This document shows positions 57,094 to 64,000 of a stretch of DNA of 64,000 nt, piece by piece (position 1 is the first letter of the stretch; every line of letters begins with the position of its first letter). Origin of the DNA: Phialocephala subalpina (lineage: Eukaryota; Ascomycota; Leotiomycetes; Helotiales; Mollisiaceae). Below the pieces are notes generated by a model. That model was not told the DNA's origin. It saw only the letters and a program-made list of their open reading frames with translations, and did not search any database. The DNA lies in assembly GCA_900073065.1 (NCBI GenBank), contig FJOG01000038.1:89243-153242 (forward strand). Direction: 5' to 3'. A program made the translations under genes and the position numbers.

Positions 57094-58506
57094 GGGAAGG
57101 AACGTTTGGAGGTTCGGTGAGGCGTGAAGAAGGAATGGAGGATGATTTTCGCTACATACCGCCGCAAATTTAGGCAAATTGATTGTTCAGTTGTCACTTA
57201 ACTTCTGTGGCTCCGTATTGACGCCGAACTCTTATTGCTAAGTAAGGGCTAGAGAAACATCTCCATGATCACACCCTCTACCACGTGACAATTCCATTTC
57301 CCAAGAAGATTTGAGAAAAGTGCTTCTTTTCTCTTCCAATAAGACGACTATATATGCAAATATTTATCTGAAGCTAAAATGTTGTAGAAATAGGCTGAAA
57401 GTTTTTCAATCACGTGGAAATTGCGACATTTCATCCTCGAGCTGTGGTTGGCCGAGTGCAACATCGTGCAGTATAAACCAACTCTAACTCCTCCTATCGT
57501 CTTTCAACTTCCTCTCTTCTTTACCTTTCGTGATCTTGCTGGATACCTCGTTTTCTGTTCTTTCTTCCTCTTTCCGAGCGTATTGTTTCGATGCCCATGG
57601 TATCAACAAATTCGAGAGAAGTCCTCTACACCCTCAAAATCAGGCCACGGCCAACGGGCAAGGATGCGAAAGCTGAGAAAGCGACCACCAGGGCGATGTC
57701 GCCGATGCTCTCTCCCATAGCTCGATGGTCAGTTAATTGTTGGGCTTCCCACTTCGGCGAACACTTCCGCTGATGCCTCAATAGTGTGATGGAATCTCCG
57801 TATTTTTGAGAACTGCGCTGCTGCGGGGTTTGACTCGCCATTCAACGCAGTGATACCAGATTTTCACGAAAGGCTTTTCTCTCGTCGAACTTATGATTGG
57901 CGACAGTAAGCCGACTTCGCAGACTTTGTTATCGATGCATTCCCAAGCTTGGCTGCCCGACATCCGTCAAGTGTTGAGATGGGCAATACAGTACCAGGAT
58001 TTTGTCGCGACCCGCCTTGGATTTCACGTCGACTACTCCGTCATCTCTCCGATTTGGAGGCAATATGAGGCGAGAAGAAAGCAGCGAGTTGGAAACTGGC
58101 GTCAAAGTCCGTTTTACGCAAGAGATTCCGTCGTGCCTCGAGCTGCGTGCCTCAAAAATCCAAATCGGATGTCGGGAACGTCCATACGGATGTCGAGCTG
58201 AGGCCTAGAATGTGGGTCGGCGACCGCTTCTCCTCAGCATCCAAATGTGCACACCAATCCCCATGAGCTCTTTGTCCTGGCTGCAGCCCAATGGACGAAC
58301 CGGGTTTCTCAGTTGAGCAGCCGAGTTTCCGGTCTGCACGTCCAAGATAAGTGCTGGACGAGAGGCTTGGGTCAGGCCTTTCAACTCCAAAATCTCTCAT
58401 CGTTCCATCATCCCACCATTGAATAAGTTGCTATTTTCCTCCCTTACGTTGTATATCGAGTTGCAAAAGATCCAATTATCCAAGTCTGCAGAACCACAGA
58501 GCTTCA
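57094..58506. other. Intergenic region with unresolved small open frames
   Basis: A TATA-like TATATATG at about 57350 and a long pyrimidine-rich stretch (57480-57590) precede a 60-codon frame at 57591-57773 that could be the first exon of a small gene. I could not find a convincing continuation. A 102-codon frame at 57893-58201 has no family resemblance. Confidence 0.35.
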
Positions 58507-59430
58507 ATGGCAGTTGTACCATCTCTTCCAACACCTTCGTGCACAGAATCGCTACAGCCGCCACCTCCGTCACGCCAGACACGCCTGAAACAGTTTTTAG
58601 AAACACCCGTCAGAGATGATCTGTTCCTCGAATGCCAACTCCTCGTCCTCTCTTTCAGCATAGGGATCCAAGATGCAACATCATTCCCAGACTGTTCGTC
58701 CCTCTTCTGAGCCTCTCCAACCAACACTTCCTCTCAATAAAGACCTGACTAACAACCTCCAGACCACTGCTTCGCATCCAACCAAACCGGCAACACAGTC
58801 CTCTTTGCCGTCGGCGTCGCAAAACTCTCAACCATCTTCTCAATCCAAAACATCGGCATATCCCTCTCACTCTTCATCTTTGGTGTCTCGATCGCCGGTC
58901 AAATTGGCAACCTCGTGGGCCCCCGAAAACGATGGTGGCTGCTCCTCTCCTCCGTTCTCCAGACGTTGATGGTCTTCGCAGCCACTGCAATACAGTATAC
59001 AGGGCCTAGTCCAGTACCAGATCATGGCTCCTCTGCTCTTGCCGTGCTGGCATTATTGGCTTTCTCATCAGGAGCACAAGTGGCGATGGCCCGAGGGCTC
59101 AAGATCACCGAAATCACGACTGCGATGGCGACTGCTGCTTATGTGGATATCTTTATCGATGAAGCGATATTTCAGCGACAAAACAGGAAGAGAAATCGCA
59201 GGATGGCGTTCTTGCTTGTCTTGTTTGCTGGGAGTTTTGCGGGAGCATTCATGTATAAGGCGAAAGGAAGTGCTTTTGCTTTGCTGATTAGTGCCGTGGG
59301 GAAGTTGATCGTGGCCGTGAGTTTTGTGTGGAATGGGGAGTTGAAGGAGGAGGAGGAGGTTGAGAAGGCGGTTTTGCAATTGCAGCTGTCACGTGAAGTA
59401 GGAAGGGTGAGGAGTTATTTCAAGGAGTAG
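58507..59430 (+). CDS. DUF1275 (YoaK-like) membrane protein
   Basis: Exons 58507-58693 and 58763-59430; 69-nt intron with a CTGACTAAC branch point; 284 aa. The conserved start LLVLSFSIGIQDATSF and FASNQTGNTVLFAVGVAKLS identify DUF1275. Helices follow at about residues 90-110 (SLFIFGVSIAGQIGNLVG), 115-135, 145-165, 210-225 and 235-250. The C-terminus is charged and cytosolic-looking (ELKEEEEVEKAV). Members are small integral membrane proteins of unknown function, widespread in fungi and bacteria; transport has been proposed but not shown to my knowledge. The donor GTTCGT is slightly unusual, but the junction restores the conserved motif exactly. Confidence 0.88.
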
Positions 59431-59628
59431 GGTGGCAGGGAATCGGACATGTGGTGGATATATGAGAACAGTCTCGGTAAGAGATCTTAGGGTGGTTCTT
59501 TGGGTCTGGATTGGCTTTGATTGAAGTTCGTGGTCAAGTGACTGAGACTGGTAGGGACTTTTGGGCTTTGGCATTGTTCTAGAGATACATAAGATAGATT
59601 TAAATTCTACGATTTTCCGCTTTGCTTT

Positions 59629-60143
59629 CTACGCATTCATCTCCTTCTCCTCCTCTTTCCCCGCCTCGTCCTGTTCCTTCTTTCCTACATTACCTGCCCC
59701 CTCCCCCTTCTTTGCCCAGCTCGGCCAAGGACAGCCCCTCGCATGTAACTCATCCGTTCCCAACTCCGTCGACATCACAACAACAAACCAATGCTTACTA
59801 GCACTTATGCTCACAATCTTAAAGCACCCATTTTCGACATGTCTCGCCACCTGTAATAGCACGTCTTCGACTGATCCGTTGCTTCCTATCCTGAGGGTTC
59901 GGAAGTCGGAGCTAGCGTTCATGTTGTGGTAGGTTATGTCAAGGTTGTTGACTATCTGGTATTTTGGATGGTTGGGATCCATTCTGAGGGGTTGGGGTGG
60001 TGATGTTGGGGAATGGTGTGCAAGTAGTTTAGAGGACATTTCTTTTTGTGAGGGATGAGAGGATATCTTAAGTTTGTCAGGAGAACAGGAGGATACTTGA
60101 TTAAGCAATGATTTTACTGGCTCATCTGGAGTTTCTTTGAATT
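59629..60143 (-). CDS. Small hypothetical protein, probable last exon
   Basis: The open frame runs to a stop at 59629. A strong acceptor (eight T then AG, minus strand) at 60144-60145 suggests that an upstream exon is missing from the model. The most protein-like part is MDPNHPKYQIVNNLDITYHN (ATG at 59982) through VLLQVARHVENGCFKIVSIS and KHWFVVVMSTELGTDEL. The C-terminus is Lys/Glu-rich. Family not recognised. The protein may simply start at 59982, giving about 117 aa. Confidence 0.45.
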
Positions 60144-60671
60144 CTAAAAAAAATGAAAATGAACAGAAATTGTAGCGCAAGTATAGAGAAACTCTGAGAT
60201 AGGCACGGGAGTACTGTTAACTAGTTAGGTGGCAAGCGCAGGCAGCGTGGCGAAACTCGCCAGTCTTGGCATTATTCTGCACTTAGCACATCGAAGTGAT
60301 TACCCTCCTCTTTACTTCTAGAATGGAGATTCACGTTCTAAATAGCAAATCGCATACTTGAGATTCTATCCGAGGTGGGAAAGGGGTGGTGGGTCTGCGA
60401 CCCGCGAGTCTCGAAATGAAAGAGAACACAATTCTTGGATGATCAGGATGAACGCACGAGAGCGCTACGTTAAACATTATGGGCAAATTTCTCTAGTACA
60501 ATAATGAAATTTATGTTTTGAAGATGAAGTTTTGTTTGAATTGTTCCCCACGTGCTTCTTGCGAAACCCCCACTACTTCTGAGATCAACCAGCGTCCCCC
60601 CGCGATACTGCCTCCTAGATTATTGCATATTTCCATCCTCCACGTAGCATGCCTCCCCCTTAGATCGATTC
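60144..60671. other. Intergenic region
   Basis: Nothing recognised; possible upstream exon of the preceding minus-strand gene. Confidence 0.4.
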
Positions 60672-61300
60672 CTAACAACTAGGTGGTCTCTTGCCTTTGC
60701 GTAGTGGGCCACATGGTGGCATAAATTTATTCGTTGATGATGATCTTGTATTTGAGCTTGCCAGTTTGGATGAGCTGAAGCTAGTTGTTTCTAACGATAT
60801 CGCAGTATTAATTGACAGAAGCTCGCTGGTGGAGATCGCATAGCTAGTTGTGTATGGTGTGCTCGAAAACACGAGTTCTGAAGCTGGAGGTGGGACACTG
60901 GAAGTGCTAGGAGTCTGCGAGGAGATGGGACCGCTCGGGGAAGCCGTATGAAAGAGACTGGATTCAGGAAGGATTGACGACGTTGTTGCTTCGAAGGGGG
61001 TATAAATGATAGATGTGTCTAGGAGACCAGCCCAAGCTAAAGCCAAGGTAGACGATGGCATGATCAGTGTTAGAGTGGATGAAGTTATTGTGACTGTAGT
61101 CGAGATAATCAAACTAATAGTCAGCGTTGACGTAGTTGTAGAAGGGGAAATTCCTATCGTTGTTGTCGAAGTGACAGTCGTATCCACATTCGTCGGCGCG
61201 TTGGTAACATTGATCGTGGTTGTGCAAGCGTTATTCCAGATGACTGTGTTGGAAGGGCGGAATGTTTGAATGGCACATGGATACTCTATGATGGTGTATA
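60672..61300 (-). CDS. Ser/Thr-rich secreted or surface protein (partial model)
   Basis: The frame ends at 60672 and is open upstream to about 61300. It reads YPCAIQTFRPSNTVIWNNAC and then a long stretch that is about half Ser and Thr (TTSTLTISLIISTTVTITSS and more), the composition of heavily O-glycosylated fungal wall proteins. A plausible first exon further upstream (ATG near 61400 on the minus strand, MRLLHFISYISAASASS, signal-peptide-like) could join it, but I could not fix the splice sites. No GPI signal is evident at the C-terminus. Function unknown. Confidence 0.5.
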
Positions 61301-62360
61301 CTTAACATGTATCCATTTGCAGTTTTTGCCAATATAGGAGGTCGTAGAGACTGGACGCCGAGGCGGCAGAGATATATGAGATGAAATGAAGGAGACGCAT
61401 GACGGGATAGAGACGGTGATTGATGATCGATCGAGAGATTGCGGATATAGGACTGAACAACAGAATAAGACTGAACAACAGAACAAAAGGGTGACCGAAC
61501 TTAAACCTCGCCGGAGTGACTGTGAAAATTTGTTACTCTCGTCCTTGCGAAGAAAAATTCATCGCCTCTTATCGTGTGTTGGCAGATGGCGGGGTTAAGG
61601 AATGTGGTTAACCCAGCCCCAATTGCCAATGGAATTTTGATGGGGGAAAGAGACAAATGCCAGAAACACACAAACAGGCTCAATGACATAGTTTTAATGG
61701 TTAGCTATGAAATATCTGGATCTCAAGGAATGGAAGACGAAGAAGTGTCTGGGTTGAAGATGGCGATGGCTTGGTGCCGAAATGCCGAAAGATAGAGCTG
61801 ACCGCTTCAGCCTGCAAAGGGTACACCGTCCAGGGTTACACAAAAAGACGGGAACTCTGTATGCACTCCAGAAATGCTCGTGAGATCAGTGGTCAATTCC
61901 AATTGGTGGCGCATGCATTGGAAATCGGATTGCTGCAGGCTGTCGAGAGGGGCGCCTTTAAGCGAATGAACATCCTCTCAAAAGACGCCTTGCAGGTTCA
62001 GCTTGCCCCAAGAAACTCCGTACCCATGTCAGCTGATAATTAATTAATACTTCGCTCTCGTATCCTCGGCCTCACGACGAAGATGCAAGATTCGGTGAGT
62101 GCGACTCAATCACAGCAGACATGGCTTTCATGGGGGCTTCCTGCACCTCGACTACCATTGACTGGAACTTCCCGTCTGAGCTTCTTGTACTCCGATCGAA
62201 GTGAGGCTCGATTGACAATTACTAATTGAACCTTTCAGCACCTTGATCTTGGTGGGTCAAAAGGTCTCCCATGGCCCGCTTCTTTCTGGTTGCATCGTGA
62301 AACATTGTTTTATCTGGCCTATGTCTCATTGCGAAACAATCACAATCATTTCAGAAGGAT
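61301..62360. other. Intergenic region
   Basis: May contain the first exon of the preceding minus-strand gene near 61330-61400. A GACTGAACAACAGAA-like unit is repeated at about 61451-61483. Nothing else recognised. Confidence 0.4.
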
Positions 62361-63982
62361 ATGGCCACTACCGACTCGGATCAAACTCCTACAGAGATTC
62401 TTTGGCGCTTCAAAGAATCTCGTGCCCAATCAGTGTCTTCACAGCGACAAAGCCAGCCGTATTGCGGATTTGGATTAGATGCACCAATCATTGACTTCTA
62501 TGAGAATGGATACATTACTGAATTTGCACCCTTGAGCGATGTCCTCCAACAAGGACCCGAGAGAGTGATGTCTGCGGCTTTCGATAGAACGATGAAACAA
62601 TTGAAGGAGCAGTTTCCAGACGCATCTCCTTATCTTGGGAACCGAGGTCGTCGAAGGATGAGATGGGTGCACATCCCCGCCAACAATATGGAGTGGGTTG
62701 AGGTAGGGCCTCTTATCCAACCGTCAAATGTACGGCATATCTAACATTGCATAAGCGTGTGATCAAGTGTGTGTGGAGGTCAAAAAAGCTGGAGAAGGCC
62801 CGCGCCGATACTAGCTCCAAGACCAAAACGCGAAGCGAAGACAAGAAGACCAAGGATGATGCCAGAGATGGCTCAGACGATGCAGTATCAGGAGAAGTCG
62901 ATGACATGGCGAATGTTGACAGCGACTATCCTTTGTGTTTGCGACCTGAGTATTGGCGGGATCAGCAACGTGGGTGCATTGAGGTCAGTCGACTTCCCTT
63001 GAGCTACATTTCCCCTTTTGGCACTTTTCAAGAGTTCTACTCGCTGCAATACCAGTAGCAGATATTTGACTCCCGAGTAACTCCCGATATGTCTAAAAGA
63101 AGTATACTGACGCAAGGATGTCGGGTAAACAGCATTGTGCCAGCCACCCCCTCTACGCGAGGCATATGGTCCCATTCTTTACACCGGTACCAAGCAGTAC
63201 GTTCAATGTTTACAGGCTCGCTCCATATTCATCTGTGAGACTACGGAGAGCTGATTGATACAGGTGTCGAGAGTGCTACAACTTCCAAGCTTGAGCCCAA
63301 ACAAGAGATAAAGACGAAGAAGTCAGCGCGGGCTGGTAACAAGTCTCCACAGAACATCCCAACAGAGAAATCCAACATGGTGCTCTTCGTAAGCTTCGTC
63401 GTTACAATGGAACATGTTTTCAATGTTGGCTGATACTCCAATAGATGCCGTACATCCACTGGGCAACTAGCGGTAACCTCATGACCGAAAGGAACACGTT
63501 GATCAGAAGTCTAGCGAAAGCGTTCAAAGCCAAAGATTACCATCGCCCGGATTACGAGGAGGTTGACAAAATGAAAATTCCTCCGAAGCTCAAGATGATG
63601 AAAGCCTTCCTCTTTCCCGAAAACGATCGTTGTTTGCACATCCGAAGGACATTGGACCAATTCTACTACAGCACCCTGCCCCAAGCTTTGGCAGACGAGA
63701 GGACTATTGACCAGGTCGTCTATCGATTTGCGACGAAGCAGCAACAGAAATACCGCGAAGAAAAAGCAAGGGGTGCGAAGAGGAAGACACCGAAGACTAC
63801 AGAAACAGAGAGTGGCAAGACTTCTTTCGACGACAGGAACTCCCTCAAGAGTCGGACAATTCAGGTTGCCACAAAAGAGATCCACGAGCAGCAGGAAGGG
63901 GACGAAGAGCTCGACGAACCCGACTGGGATCCTCCGAAAGTCATGATGGTGAATCAATTATGGATGTGGGTCATCGATGGGG
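62361..63982 (+). CDS. CorA-like Mg2+ transporter family protein (fungal), 5' part; runs off the window
   Basis: Exons 62361-62702, 62768-62983, an uncertain small exon within about 63143-63185, 63264-63388 and 63445-63982; the gene continues beyond 64000 because a GTAAGT donor begins at 63983. Diagnostic blocks of this fungal family are visible: MRWVHIPANNMEWVE, LCLRPEYWRDQQRG, NMVLF joined across an intron to MPYIHWATSG, HIRRTLDQFYYSTL, DQVVYRF and KVMMVNQLWMWVIDG. The membrane helices of CorA proteins come after this point and are outside the window. Members are often found near HET and ankyrin genes and may not be real transporters. The first intron has a CTAAC branch point. Confidence 0.8.
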
Positions 63983-64000
63983 GTAAGTTGAATTGTTGCT

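Noticed and set aside
1..64000. CRISPR arrays, operons, bacterial-type promoters, rRNA or tRNA genes
   Set aside because: None seen; the window is eukaryotic and I could not recognise any tRNA cloverleaf by eye. A tRNA-finding program would be needed to exclude one.
1..64000. Secondary-metabolite gene cluster around the methyltransferase, NmrA-like and flavoprotein genes
   Set aside because: No polyketide synthase, peptide synthetase or terpene cyclase is present, and these genes are scattered among unrelated ones.

Overview
The window looks like part of a nuclear chromosome of a filamentous ascomycete (Pezizomycotina, possibly Leotiomycetes; I cannot place it more finely). The reasons are: genes with one to six short GT-AG introns (mostly 44-90 nt) carrying CTAAC/CTGAC-type branch points; families largely restricted to filamentous fungi (HET domain, Clr5 domain, AA11-like/CBM18 secreted proteins, fungal CorA-like proteins, DUF1275); and blocks of extremely AT-rich, stop-riddled transposon DNA of the kind made by repeat-induced point mutation (RIP). 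Two runs of N (474-834 and 26596-27123) mark assembly gaps.

Layout. 1-1020 is AT-rich repeat debris. 2609-5738 is a Clr5/ankyrin gene, followed by a decayed ankyrin pseudogene (7390-8062) and an unrecognised two-exon gene (8670-10182). 11085-17392 is a polysaccharide-type block: two related type II membrane glycosyltransferases facing each other tail to tail, then a GT2 processive-synthase-like gene. 17768-21656 holds a P-loop GTPase gene and a HET-domain gene on the minus strand.

21734-30406 is a nested transposon. A Fot1/pogo-type DNA transposon with about 40-bp inverted ends and a TA duplication was hit by a Ty3/gypsy LTR retrotransposon (22851-29334, two 349-bp LTRs, TTGAA duplication). 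The pogo element itself sits 77 bp upstream of the HET gene start codon. 31507-35666 next to it holds a 5'-broken gene of unknown function and a HET pseudogene with four in-frame stops.

35979-64000 is mostly ordinary gene space: SAM methyltransferase, a mucin-like single-pass surface protein, a HET gene, an NmrA-like NAD(P)-binding protein, an AA11-like secreted protein with a CBM18 domain but no copper histidines, a large secreted protein, a C2H2 zinc-finger protein with an internal membrane segment, an AIF/NDH-2-like flavoprotein interrupted by a duplication, a DUF1275 membrane protein, two poorly understood minus-strand genes, and a CorA-like gene running off the end.

Themes. (1) Genes typical of fungal non-self recognition and incompatibility (three HET genes, one of them broken; ankyrin genes; a GTPase) lie around the repeats. 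(2) Three separate tandem duplications of exactly 250 bp occur. At two of them a conserved domain that should follow is missing, and at the third a HET gene lacks its N-terminus. I read these as assembly artefacts, and gene models at those places should not be trusted.
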